DNA of 64,000 bases from Elusimicrobiota bacterium. GTDB lineage: Bacteria; Elusimicrobiota; Elusimicrobia; UBA1565; UBA9628. The position numbers and the translations under genes are program-made. Below the pieces are notes generated by a model. It saw only the letters and a program-made list of their open reading frames with translations, had not been told where the DNA came from and made no database searches. Shown here piece by piece: positions 1 to 8,253 of the stretch. The stretch spans positions 1-64,000 of the forward strand of contig JACPFR010000010.1 of assembly GCA_016182905.1 (NCBI GenBank), in the 5' to 3' direction. The first letter of the stretch is position 1; every line of letters starts with the position of its first letter.

Positions 1-555
1 GCCGGTGATGGCCGTCAGGATGTTGTTGAAGTCGTGGGCCACGCCGCCGGACAGCCGGCCCAGGGCCTCCATCTTCTGCGACTGCAGGAGCTTCGCCTGG
101 CTCTCGCGAAGGGCCGCCTCGGCCTTGAGCCGCTCCTCCCGTTCGCGCCGCTCCCGCAGCGCCCGGTTCAGCACGAGCTCGAGGCGCTCGAGATGGTTCT
201 TCATGACGCAATCCGTGGCGCCGCTCTTGAGCGTCTCGACTGCGAGCTCCTCTCCGATCGTCCCGGAGACCAGGATGAACGGGATGTCCGGCGTCTTTTC
301 CCGGACGAGAGCCAGGGCGGCGGGCCCGTTGAAGCCGATCAAGGTGTAATCCGAGAGGACGAGATGGGGGGAATAGGCGTCGAGCGCCTTGACGAACTCC
401 TCCCGCGTCCGGCTCCAGCGCACGTCGGCTCCCAGGGCGGTCTCGGCGAGCGCGTGCCGGATCAGCTCGGCGTCGTCCGGGTCGTCCTCCAACAGAAGAA
501 TCCGCAGGCGTTCCTGGGCGGCCGTGGCCTTCGGAGCCGGTTGGCGGATCCTCAT
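1..555 (-). CDS. Response regulator-histidine kinase, partial (runs off left edge)
   Basis: Only the N-terminal 185 residues are in the window. A receiver domain comes first (acidic LEDDPDD, phospho-acceptor Asp near residue 69 in LVLSDYTL, then VSGTIGEE and a Lys in VMKNH), followed by a charged Arg/Glu-rich coiled linker and the start of a HisKA domain, with phospho-His near residue 174 in GGVAHDFNN. The catalytic ATPase part lies beyond position 1. The start at 555 is the first ATG before the receiver; a CATAAT box sits five bases upstream of it. It is divergent from the FIST/hybrid-kinase pair and probably part of the same signalling locus. A receiver placed before HisKA suggests it reads out another kinase. 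The assignment is secure at family level; the stimulus is unknown. Confidence 0.85.
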   Translation of the reverse strand, partial: MRIRQPAPKATAAQERLRILLLEDDPDDAELIRHALAETALGADVRWSRTREEFVKALDAYSPHLVLSDYTLIGFNGPAALALVREKTPDIPFILVSGTIGEELAVETLKSGATDCVMKNHLERLELVLNRALRERREREERLKAEAALRESQAKLLQSQKMEALGRLSGGVAHDFNNILTAITG

Positions 556-704
556 GCCTCATTATGGCGGCTCGCGCGGGGGCGGTCCATCGTGAACGGT
601 TCAAAAAATTATGACAATTACATCGCGCCGAAGAATAAATTAAGCGTTCTCTAAACGGGCATGCGGGACGGAGCGGCTATCCTCTTCGGGAAAGTCCGAG
701 GAGG

Positions 705-1847
705 ATGATGAAGATAGAGCAAGGCCGGTGGAGCGCGAGCGGCGGGTGGGTCATCGGGGCGCGGGATACGGCGTTGGACGCCGATATCGTCTTCGTCTTC
801 GGCGCGACCGCCGCGATCGCCGACCGCGGCAGGATCGCCGAGCTGCGCGCCATGCATCCCCGGGCGCACCTGCTGGGGTGCTCGACCGCCGGCGAGATCA
901 ACGGCACGGGCGTCAGCGACGGCGAGATCGCGTTCACGGCCGTCCGTTTCGACGGCACCCGCGTCCAAGGACACGTCATCCGGCTCTCCGAGGCCGGCGA
1001 CAGCCGGGAGGCCGGACGCCGCTTGGCGCTCGCCCTCGAGCCGGAGGGCCTGGTGCACGCCTTCGTGCTCAGCGACGGGCTGAAGACCAACGGCAGCGAG
1101 CTCGCGCGGGGTCTCTCCTCGGTGCTGCCGGCCGGCGTCAGCGTCACCGGAGGACTCTCGGGCGATATCGCGCAGATGAAGGACACCCGGGTCCTCTGGA
1201 ACGGAGGGCAGCCGGAGAAGGGGGCGGTGGCCATCCTCGGCCTGTACGGGGCGGGGCTGCGCGTGGGCTTCGGCTCCGTCGGAGGCTGGGATCCTTTCGG
1301 GCCCGAGCGCCTCGTCACCGAGTCGAAGGGGAACGTCCTCTACCGTCTCAACGGAGGATCGGCCTTGGACCTTTATAAGAAGTACCTGGGAAGGCACGCC
1401 CTGGGGCTGCCGGCCGCGGCCCTCCTGTTCCCTCTCGCGCTCCGGACGCGGGACGGGGACGCGAGCGTCGTGCGGACCGTCCTGTCGATCGACGAGTCCG
1501 AGCAGAGCATGATCTTCGGCGGCGACATCCCCCAAGGCGCGTACGCGCGCCTGATGAAGGCCAACGTCGACCGCCTCATCGACGGCGCCGTCGACGCCGC
1601 GCGCGCGAGCGTGCGGGCCCCGTTCTCCGCCGATCCCGACTTGGCCATCCTCATCAGCTGCGTCGGACGCAAGATGATCCTGGGCCAGCGCGTCGAGGAG
1701 GAGGTCGAGGGCGTGCGGGGCATACTCGGTCCTCGCGCCGCGTTGACGGGCTTTTATTCCTACGGGGAATTGGCCCCGTTCTCCTCGGGAGGCCGCTGCG
1801 AGCTGCACAACCAGACCATGACGGTCACCACCTTCAAGGAATCCTGA
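705..1847 (+). CDS. FIST-domain sensor protein
   Basis: The 380-residue product matches the FIST N plus FIST C architecture, a sensory input module in bacterial signalling proteins thought to bind small ligands such as amino acids. Visible signs are the GCSTAGE segment near residue 65, the GGLSGD turn near 150 and the C-terminal GFYSYGELAP motif that closes FIST C domains. There is no membrane segment, so it should be cytoplasmic. A GAGGAGG Shine-Dalgarno sequence abuts the first ATG; the second ATG at 708 has slightly better spacing, so the true start may be 708. One base separates its stop from the next gene, a PAS hybrid kinase, so FIST probably acts as a separate sensing subunit for that kinase. 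Confidence 0.85.
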   Translation: MMKIEQGRWSASGGWVIGARDTALDADIVFVFGATAAIADRGRIAELRAMHPRAHLLGCSTAGEINGTGVSDGEIAFTAVRFDGTRVQGHVIRLSEAGDSREAGRRLALALEPEGLVHAFVLSDGLKTNGSELARGLSSVLPAGVSVTGGLSGDIAQMKDTRVLWNGGQPEKGAVAILGLYGAGLRVGFGSVGGWDPFGPERLVTESKGNVLYRLNGGSALDLYKKYLGRHALGLPAAALLFPLALRTRDGDASVVRTVLSIDESEQSMIFGGDIPQGAYARLMKANVDRLIDGAVDAARASVRAPFSADPDLAILISCVGRKMILGQRVEEEVEGVRGILGPRAALTGFYSYGELAPFSSGGRCELHNQTMTVTTFKES

Positions 1848-1848
1848 G

Positions 1849-3555
1849 ATGGAGAACCTGCACAGCTTGTTGAGCCGCCAGCTCAAGAAGCACTACCGCG
1901 CCCTTCCCACGGACGAGTTCCTGCTCGCGGTCGACGCGGCCTACCGGCAGGCGGACGAGGAGCGGGCCTTGCTGGAGCGCTCCCTCGAGCTGACTTCTCA
2001 GGAGATGCTGCGCGACCTCGACGAGCTGCGGCGGGCGAAGGAGGCCCTTTGGGAGAGCCAATCCTTCCTCGAGAAGGCTCAGGAGGCGGCCAACATCGGC
2101 AGTTGGGCGGTCGGATTCGACGGCGGCCGCGTGAAATTGTCGAAGGAGTGCTTCCGGATACTCGGACTGGACGCGGGAGCGGAGCCGACCTTCGAGAGAT
2201 TCGCCGATATGGTCCATCCGGACGACCGCGCGCCGTATCTCCGCGCGCGCGAGTCGGCGATCCGCGGCGTGAGCGCCTACGAGATCGAGTACCGGATCGT
2301 GCGTCCCGACGGCTCCGTCCGCCGGGTCCGCTCCAGGGCGGACGTGGTCCGCGACAAGGCCGGCGCGGCAATCAAACTCATCGGCATCCTCCAGGACGTC
2401 ACCGAGCGCCATGAGCTCGAGGAGCGGCTGCGCCAATCGCAGAAGATGGAGGCCGTGGGACGGCTCGCGGGAGGCATCGCCCACGATTTCAACAACATCC
2501 TCACCGCGATGAAGGGCTACTGCTCTTTCCTCAAAGGGGCGGTCCCGAAGGACGGCGTGTTGTTCCGGGACGTGGAGGAGATCGAGAAATCGGCGGATCG
2601 CGCCGCGACGCTGACGCACCAGCTCCTCGCCTTCAGCCGCAAGCAGGTGCTCAAGCCCGAGGTCGTCGACGTCAATCACGTGATCGGGGGGCTGGAGGGC
2701 ATGATGCGCTGCCTCATCCGCGAGGACATCGACGTGGTCACGCGCCTGAAGCCCGGCGTGGGCCGGATCAAGGCGGACCCCGGCCAGATCGCCCAGGTCC
2801 TCATGAACTTGATCATCAACGCCCGGGACGCCATGCCCAACGGCGGCAGGCTCGTCATCGAGACGGACGACGTCGCGGCCGACGCCTCTCCTCTCGGCGT
2901 CCCGGCGGTCATGCTCGAGGTCACCGACGGAGGGTCCGGGATGGATCCGGAAGTCCTGGCGCACGCTTTCGAGCCGTTCTTCACGACCAAGGCGGTCGGG
3001 AAAGGGACCGGCCTGGGCCTCGCCACGGTCTACGGCATCGTCAGCCAGAGCGGCGGGCACATCGCGGTCGCAAGCTCGCCCGGCCGCGGGACGAGGTTCA
3101 CCATCCAGTTCCCCGCGTTCGCGCCCGGCGGCATGCCCGACGCGCCGGACGTCCCCGCCGTCTCGGAGGGGGGGAAGGCGTCGGAGACGGTATTGGTCGT
3201 CGAGGATGAGGACGGCGTCCGGAAGATGATCTGCCGCAGCCTGCTCGATCAGGGCTACCGCGTCGAGGCCGCGGCGGACGGCGAGGAGGCGCTGCGCCTG
3301 CTGGAGGCTCGCTCGGGGCCGATCGACCTCGTCCTCACCGACATCATCATGCCCGGGATGAACGGCCGCGCGCTAGCCGAGCGCATCGCCGCGCGCGCTC
3401 CCGAGACGCGCATCCTCTACATGTCGGGCTATCCCGACGACGTGATCGCCCGGCACGGCGTGCTCGAGCCCGGTACTCCCTTTCTCCAGAAGCCGTTCAC
3501 GCCGCGCCTCCTCGTCGAGACGCTTCGCGAGGTCCTGAGGCGGGTCGCCGCCTGA
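1849..3555 (+). CDS. PAS-containing hybrid histidine kinase
   Basis: The 568 residues run in this order: an N-terminal coiled region, one PAS fold (about 75-190, with a PAC-like [10 protein letters not shown] segment), HisKA with phospho-His 212 in [11 protein letters not shown], an HATPase domain (N box [10 protein letters not shown], then DGGSGM and GTGLGLATV), and a C-terminal receiver whose acceptor Asp is residue 498 ([12 protein letters not shown]). All catalytic residues look intact. The start ATG is one base after the FIST stop, so the two are translationally linked. The FIST protein likely supplies the input and the attached receiver takes the phosphate; no DNA-binding output is present, so the target is unknown. 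Confidence 0.9.
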   Translation: MENLHSLLSRQLKKHYRALPTDEFLLAVDAAYRQADEERALLERSLELTSQEMLRDLDELRRAKEALWESQSFLEKAQEAANIGSWAVGFDGGRVKLSKECFRILGLDAGAEPTFERFADMVHPDDRAPYLRARESAIRGVSAYEIEYRIVRPDGSVRRVRSRADVVRDKAGAAIKLIGILQDVTERHELEERLRQSQKMEAVGRLAGGIAHDFNNILTAMKGYCSFLKGAVPKDGVLFRDVEEIEKSADRAATLTHQLLAFSRKQVLKPEVVDVNHVIGGLEGMMRCLIREDIDVVTRLKPGVGRIKADPGQIAQVLMNLIINARDAMPNGGRLVIETDDVAADASPLGVPAVMLEVTDGGSGMDPEVLAHAFEPFFTTKAVGKGTGLGLATVYGIVSQSGGHIAVASSPGRGTRFTIQFPAFAPGGMPDAPDVPAVSEGGKASETVLVVEDEDGVRKMICRSLLDQGYRVEAAADGEEALRLLEARSGPIDLVLTDIIMPGMNGRALAERIAARAPETRILYMSGYPDDVIARHGVLEPGTPFLQKPFTPRLLVETLREVLRRVAA

Positions 3556-3562
3556 AGACGCG

Positions 3563-3617
3563 AAGCCCCCGAGCGCAAGCCCGGGGGCTGGTCCCGACAT
3601 TTCTGGTCTCGGGTTCG
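3563..3617. ncRNA. Two-hairpin repeated element, copy 1
   Basis: A 55-base element just downstream of the hybrid kinase. Hairpin 1 pairs AGCCCCCG (3564-3571) with CGGGGGCT (3582-3589); hairpin 2 pairs CCCGA (3593-3597) with TCGGG (3609-3613) around a CATTTCT-type loop. A second copy lies at 26603-26657 with about 84 percent identity, and the differences in hairpin 1 largely keep the pairing. The strand of action is unclear. On the minus strand, hairpin 1 comes last, as in a terminator. I do not recognise the family. Confidence 0.5.
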
Positions 3618-3736
3618 TTGGAGTCAGCTTAACGCCGGCGCCGGGAAAAAACCATGTCGGACGCGTCACGCCTCGGATAACAAAGATTGACGCGCCGTCC
3701 ACTGCATCCGGACGCGGAGGGGGCTACACTGTGGGT

Positions 3737-3943
3737 ATGATCCCTCTCACCCGAAAGACTTTGGACATCGCGGACCTGGACCTGGCCGGAGGCGTGACGC
3801 GCCGGCCGGACGAGGCGTTCGACAAGGAACTGACCGACTCGTTCAACGAGGTTCAGCCGGAGGACTTCCGCGGGAACTCGCGCTCGTCCGTGGAGGCGGG
3901 CATGGTCGACCCCGACATGGACGACACGATCGGCGGAGAGTAG
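3737..3943 (+). CDS. Small acidic hypothetical protein
   Basis: A 68-residue acidic protein with no recognised domain, membrane segment or signal peptide. It is rich in Asp and Glu and ends in a run of the type VDPDMDDTIGGE, so it may be largely disordered. The ATG at 3737 is preferred over the in-frame GTG at 3731 because TACACT (3725-3730) lies exactly six bases upstream, matching the leaderless start pattern seen across the window. Fourteen bases separate it from the oxidoreductase pseudogene, so they may once have been one operon. Function unknown. Confidence 0.55.
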   Translation: MIPLTRKTLDIADLDLAGGVTRRPDEAFDKELTDSFNEVQPEDFRGNSRSSVEAGMVDPDMDDTIGGE

Positions 3944-3957
3944 CCGCTCCACGGGGC

Positions 3958-5239
3958 GTGGTCGAGAGAATAGACGTCGCCAGCATCGGGGCCGGGACCG
4001 CCGGGCTTTCCGCGCTGCGCGAGGTCCGCAAGGAGACGAACGCCTTCATCGTCGCCGAGGACGGCCCGCTCGGCACGACGTGCGCGCGCGTGGGCTGCAT
4101 GCCCTCGAAGGCCTTGATCCAGGCCGCCAACGACGTCCACGGCGGGAAAAAAGCCCGCGGCGGCATCCCGGCGACGCTCGCCTCCGTCCGCGCGCCTGGT
4201 GCGGGGACGCGCCCGCTTCATCGGCCCGGGCGCGCTGCGCGTCGGGAACCGGGAGTTCCTCGCCAAGCGCGTGATCCTGGCGACGGGCTCCCGCCCCGTG
4301 GTGCCGAAGGAGTTCCTCGCCCTAGGAGACCGCGTCGTCACGACCGACGCCCTCTTCGAGCTCGAGGACCTTCCGGAGCGGATCGGGGTCGTCGGCCTCG
4401 GGCCCGTGGGGCTGGAGATCGGGCAGGCGCTGTCCCGGCTGGGCTGCGACGTCGCGGCCTTCGACCGCTCCCGGAACCTGGGCGCGCTCACCGATCCCGC
4501 CGTCAACGCCTGCGCCGTCCGCGTCTTCTCGCGGGAATTCCCCTTGCGTCTCGGCCGCGGCGCGGTCGAGGTCCGGTCCGGCGGGCGCGCGTACGCTCGC
4601 GACCTGATCCTGGCGAGCCTGGGCCGGCGTCCGAACCTGGAGGCCCTCGGCCTCGAAGCGCTCGGCGTCGCGCTCGACGAGGACGGCCTTCCCGAGTTCG
4701 ACGCCGGGACGATGCGGGTGCGGGGCTTCCCTATCTATCTCGCGGGCGACGCCAGCGTCCGGCGCCCGGTCCTGCACGAGGCCGCCGACGACGGCCGCAT
4801 CGCCGGCTACAACAGCGTCCATCGCCGGACCCGCTGCTTCGTCCGCCGCGCGCCCCTCTCCCTCACGTTCACCGACCCCGGCCTGGCGCAGGTCGGAGCG
4901 GCCTGGTCCGCGCTCGAGCGGGGGGCCTTCGTCGCCGGAGAGGCGAGCTTCGAACGTCAAGGACGCGCCCTGATCATGGGCGCCAACCGGGGCCTGCTGC
5001 ACGTCTACGCCGGCAAGGCCGACGGCCTGTTCCTCGGCGCGGAGATGATCGGCCCCGCCGCGGAGCACCTCGGGCACCTGATGGCCTGGGCGCTGCAGGC
5101 GCGCCTGACGGTCTTCGAGATGCTGGAGATGCCGTTCTACCATCCCGTCGTCGAGGAGAGCCTGCGGGACGCGCTGCGCGACGCGGCGCGCAAGACGAGG
5201 TCCGGGCCCCGGAAGCTCGAGCTCTCGTTTTGCGACTAG
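3958..5239 (+). pseudogene. Dihydrolipoamide dehydrogenase-like flavoprotein, broken by internal deletion and frameshift
   Basis: The N-terminal frame (from GTG 3958) carries an FAD-binding GAGTAG motif and the redox-active disulfide region TTCARVGCMPSKALI. About 80 residues in, around position 4190, the homology jumps to another frame, which then gives RGRARFIGPG, ATGSRP, the NAD-binding GLGPVGLEIG and the dimerisation end with FYHPVVEE. Compared with the pyridine-nucleotide disulfide oxidoreductase family, the segment between the disulfide helix and the RGRARF strand is shortened by roughly 30-40 residues, and the frame does not match across the join. Either the gene is decayed or the assembly has a small deletion here. 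As written it cannot make a full enzyme. Confidence 0.7.
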
Positions 5240-5301
5240 CACACAATAACCTCACGCCGGCGCCATTGCGCCGGCCGCCGCGGACGGGCTAAGATGCCGT
5301 C

Positions 5302-5652
5302 ATGAACGAACTCCTGACGAAGAAGTGCGTCCCCTGCGAAGGCGGGGCCAAGCCCATGCCGGTGAAGGAAGCCAAGAGGCTCCTGTCGAAGATCCCGGGC
5401 TGGAAGCTGTCCGGGGGCAAGGCCTTGCGCCTGGAGCTCTCGATGCTGGACTTCCCCGCCGCGATCGAGTTCATCCACGACGTCGCGCAGGAGGCGGAGT
5501 CCGAGGGGCATCATCCCGACCTGCACCTGACCGGCTACCGGAACCTCGTCGTCGAGCTCTCGACGCACGCGATCGGCGGGCTGTCTATGAACGATTTCAT
5601 CCTCGCGGCGAAGATCGACGCCCTGCCGCGCAAGCTCAAACAGGAGAAATGA
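5302..5652 (+). CDS. phhB: 4a-hydroxytetrahydrobiopterin (pterin-4a-carbinolamine) dehydratase
   Basis: The 116-residue product matches the PCD/DCoH family, which dehydrates 4a-hydroxy-tetrahydropterin and so recycles the cofactor of aromatic amino-acid hydroxylases. The hallmark segment EGHHPDLHLTGYRNLVVEL (from about residue 72) holds the active-site His pair, and an N-terminal CVPC follows the start. The start is fixed by TAAGAT (5290-5295) exactly six bases before ATG, with TTGCGC as a -35 box 18 bases further upstream: a leaderless promoter. An OsmC-like gene follows after one base, so they form an operon. No pterin-dependent hydroxylase is visible nearby; in many bacteria the protein may act on molybdopterin or another pterin. 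Confidence 0.9.
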   Translation: MNELLTKKCVPCEGGAKPMPVKEAKRLLSKIPGWKLSGGKALRLELSMLDFPAAIEFIHDVAQEAESEGHHPDLHLTGYRNLVVELSTHAIGGLSMNDFILAAKIDALPRKLKQEK

Positions 5653-5653
5653 C

Positions 5654-6082
5654 ATGAAACGGAACGCTTCCGCGGTCTGGGTGGGAGGACTCAAGGACGG
5701 CAAGGGACTGATCTCGACGGAGAGCGGCGCGCTCGTCAACCGTCCCTACGGCTTCGCGACGCGCTTCGGCGAGGAGAAGGGCACGAACCCGGAGGAGCTC
5801 ATCGCGGCCGCGCACGCGGGCTGCTTCTCGATGGCGCTGTCGGGCAAGCTCGCCGAGGCGGGCCTCACGGCGGAGAGCATCTCCACCCAGGCCGCGGTCA
5901 CCCTCGAGAAGCTCGAGGCGGGGTTCACCGTCACGGCGATCCACCTGACGGTGGCGGCCCGGGTCCCCGGCGCCGCCGCCGACGCGTTCTCGGCGGCGGC
6001 GGAGAAGGCGAAGACCGGCTGCCCGATCTCGCGCCTGCTCGGCGCCGCGGCCAAGATCACGATGAGCGCGTCTCTCGTCTAG
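5654..6082 (+). CDS. OsmC/Ohr-family peroxiredoxin
   Basis: A 142-residue protein matching OsmC-type thiol peroxidases, which reduce organic hydroperoxides with two cysteines. The first Cys lies in AAAHAGCFSMAL (about residue 55) and the second in AKTGCPISRLL (about residue 120), the normal arrangement. There is no signal peptide, so it is cytoplasmic. The ATG lies one base after the pterin dehydratase stop, and AGGAGAA from the end of that gene can serve as ribosome-binding site. The length and ending (ITMSASLV) fit the OsmC rather than the longer Ohr subgroup. Confidence 0.9.
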   Translation: MKRNASAVWVGGLKDGKGLISTESGALVNRPYGFATRFGEEKGTNPEELIAAAHAGCFSMALSGKLAEAGLTAESISTQAAVTLEKLEAGFTVTAIHLTVAARVPGAAADAFSAAAEKAKTGCPISRLLGAAAKITMSASLV

Positions 6083-6096
6083 ACCGGCGCGTCAGC

Positions 6097-6375
6097 TCAG
6101 GAACGCTTCGTGACTTCGATCAGGTGAAAGCCGAACTGGGTCTTGACCGGCCCCTGCACCGCGCCGACCGGGGCGCTGAAGACCACCGTGTCGAACTCGG
6201 GGACCATCTGGCCGGGGCCGAACTCGCCGAGGTTGCCGCCCTCTCGGCCGGAGGGGCACTTGGAGTGCTTCTTGGCGAGGTCGGCGAAGCTGGCTCCGCC
6301 CTCGATGTCCTTCTTGAGCTTGGCGCACTCCGCTTCCGTCGGGACGAGGATGTGACGCGCTTGGGCTTTGGCCAT
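6097..6375 (-). CDS. ppiC: Parvulin-type peptidyl-prolyl cis-trans isomerase
   Basis: The 92-residue single-domain parvulin is nearly collinear with the E. coli cytoplasmic PpiC of about 93 residues: RHILVPTE at the start, KKHSKCPSGREGGNLGEF in the middle, QMVPEFDTVVFS, and the closing TQFGFHLIEV. It catalyses cis-trans isomerisation of peptidyl-prolyl bonds in the cytoplasm and lacks a signal peptide. The start is set by an AGGAGAA ribosome-binding site about eight bases before ATG. It is convergent with the OsmC gene with only 14 bases between them. Confidence 0.93.
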   Translation of the reverse strand: MAKAQARHILVPTEAECAKLKKDIEGGASFADLAKKHSKCPSGREGGNLGEFGPGQMVPEFDTVVFSAPVGAVQGPVKTQFGFHLIEVTKRS

Positions 6376-6466
6376 GGGATTCTCCTGTTTGCGGCGTCCT
6401 TGATTCTACAAGAAAACGTCTTCGCCCGGCGACCCGGCGGAAGCGGCGCTTTGCTAGCATAGGCCG

Positions 6467-7690
6467 ATGGCACCCGACGACCTTCTGACGGCCATGCGCC
6501 TCGCGATCGCCGTGCTGGTGGGCGCGCTCGTGGGGCTGCAGCGGGAGCAGTCCCAGTCTCGCCTCGGCGGCGTGCGGACCTTCCCGCTCGTGGCCCTGCT
6601 GGGAGCCTTCGCCGGGTTCGCTCCGGGCTCCTGGGCCGTCGGGGCCGGGCTGCTGGGGCTGGCGGCCGTCACCGTCGCCGCGAGCCTGGCCTCGAAGAGG
6701 GAGGCCGGGGGCATCACCACCGAGGTCGCCCTGCTGGCCACCTTCCTGATCGGCGCCTACGCGGCGGAAGGCTCCCTGGCCGTCGCCGGCGCGGCGGGCG
6801 CCGCGGTGGCCGTCCTGCTGCAGTTCAAGCCCGAGCTGCACGGGGCCGTGGACAAGCTCGGCGAGGAGGACATGCGCGCGATCATGCGCTTCGCGGTCGT
6901 CGCGATGATCATCCTGCCCATCCTTCCGGACCAGGCGTACGGGCCGAGCGGGACGCTCAATCCTCGCGAGAGCTGGCTCATGGTCGTCCTCGTGGTGGGC
7001 CTGAGCCTGGCGGGCTACATCGCCTACAAGTTCATGGGCAAGCGCGGCGGCATGCTCGCCGCGGGCCTGCTCGGCGGCCTCATCTCCAGCACCGCGACGG
7101 CCTTCGGCTACTCCCGCCAGGCGGCCGCCCAGCCCCGGACGGAGGCGCTCGCCGGGGGCGTGGTAGCGCTCGCCTGCGCGGTCGTGTTCGCGCGCATCAT
7201 GATCGAGATCGGCGTCGCGGCGCCGCGCGTGCTCCTGCGCGGGGCGCTGCCTCTGTCGCTGGCGGCCGCGGCGGCGGCGCTGTTCGCCGGGGCGGTCTTG
7301 CTCCGCTCGTCCGGCGAGCCCGGAGGGGTCGAGCCGCGCAACCCGGGCGGGATGCTCGCCGCCGTCGGCTTCGGCGCGGGCTACGCGCTGGTGGGGCTGC
7401 TCATGGCCCTCGGTCACGACCGCTTCGCGGGCTCGGAGTGGCTCGTGGCCGCGCTCTCGGGCCTCTCCGACGTCGACGCGGCGACCTTGTCCGCCGCCCG
7501 CCTCGCGCGCTCCGGCGCGATCGAGGCGGACACGGCCTGGAGGCTGGCGCTCGTCGCGGCGTCCTCGAACACCCTGTTCAAGGCGGGGCTGGTGACGGTC
7601 GTCTCGCGCCGCGCCCTGGGGCTGCGCCTGGGCCTGCCGCTCCTCGGGCTATGCGCCGTCACGGCGGCGCTCGCGGTGTATTGGCCCTAG
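6467..7690 (+). CDS. MgtC/SapB-DUF4010 integral membrane protein
   Basis: A 407-residue very hydrophobic protein with about ten membrane segments. Its N-terminal part (1-130) matches the MgtC/SapB fold, with ALVGLQREQ and the conserved GGVRTFPLVALLGA; the rest matches DUF4010, with LGGLISSTATAFGYS and a conserved LSDVDAATLSAARL near residue 340. MgtC-type proteins are linked to magnesium limitation and acid adaptation, but the longer MgtC-DUF4010 form has no proven function. The start follows TAGCAT (6455-6460) by six bases, a leaderless pattern. It meets the next, convergent gene with no gap. Confidence 0.88.
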   Translation: MAPDDLLTAMRLAIAVLVGALVGLQREQSQSRLGGVRTFPLVALLGAFAGFAPGSWAVGAGLLGLAAVTVAASLASKREAGGITTEVALLATFLIGAYAAEGSLAVAGAAGAAVAVLLQFKPELHGAVDKLGEEDMRAIMRFAVVAMIILPILPDQAYGPSGTLNPRESWLMVVLVVGLSLAGYIAYKFMGKRGGMLAAGLLGGLISSTATAFGYSRQAAAQPRTEALAGGVVALACAVVFARIMIEIGVAAPRVLLRGALPLSLAAAAAALFAGAVLLRSSGEPGGVEPRNPGGMLAAVGFGAGYALVGLLMALGHDRFAGSEWLVAALSGLSDVDAATLSAARLARSGAIEADTAWRLALVAASSNTLFKAGLVTVVSRRALGLRLGLPLLGLCAVTAALAVYWP

Positions 7691-8167
7691 CTAGCGGGCG
7701 CGCGCGACGAGGTTCTCGGGCGCATGCGCCGCCGCGCGCACGCGCAGCATCGTGAGGCGCTCCACCGCCTCGGGCGTCGCCTCGACGGCCTCGGTCTCGA
7801 GGTTCACCTCGAAGGCGTAGGCCGGGACGCCGGCCGGCTCGCGGAAGATCACGAGGTAGGAGCCGCCTTCCGTCTTCTCGGCGCTCCAGGCCCGCGGGTA
7901 CGCGGGGTTGCGGACCGTCCCGGCGAGGCGTTCGAGCACCGTCGCCTCGTCGCCCGCCAGCCGGCTGTCCTGGACGAGCGCGACGGCCTCCAGGCCGTCG
8001 GGGTCGGGGGGGACGGCCCGCGCCGCGGCCTTCGGGGGGGCGAAGCGCACCTCTTCGACCAGCCCGGCGCAGCCCAGGAACGCGGCGAGCAGCGCGCCGA
8101 CCGACAGCGCGGCGGCCATGTGCCAGCGGTAGCCTTCATCGAGCCAGGGAGCTTCGCCGTGGGGCAT
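7691..8167 (-). CDS. Hypothetical membrane-anchored protein
   Basis: A 158-residue protein with one N-terminal hydrophobic stretch (about residues 17-35, AALSVGALLAAFLGCAG), which could be a signal anchor or lipoprotein-like signal, followed by a soluble domain with YLVIFREPAG and YAFEVNLETEAVE. I recognise no family; the soluble part resembles small secreted PepSY-like folds only loosely. An upstream in-frame ATG exists at 8203, but ATG 8167 is chosen because TACACT (minus strand, 8174-8179) lies exactly six bases before it, as for many neighbours. Confidence 0.65.
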   Translation of the reverse strand: MPHGEAPWLDEGYRWHMAAALSVGALLAAFLGCAGLVEEVRFAPPKAAARAVPPDPDGLEAVALVQDSRLAGDEATVLERLAGTVRNPAYPRAWSAEKTEGGSYLVIFREPAGVPAYAFEVNLETEAVEATPEAVERLTMLRVRAAAHAPENLVARAR

Positions 8168-8253
8168 GGTCCTAGTGTAGCCCCGCGGCCGGGGGACGGC
8201 CACGAAACATATGGTAAATTCGGACGGATCAGGGCATACTCTGATCCGAGCCC

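Noticed and set aside
34-654. Plus-strand open frame at the left edge
   Set aside because: The minus strand encodes a receiver and HisKA there, and the plus frame has no sensible protein features.
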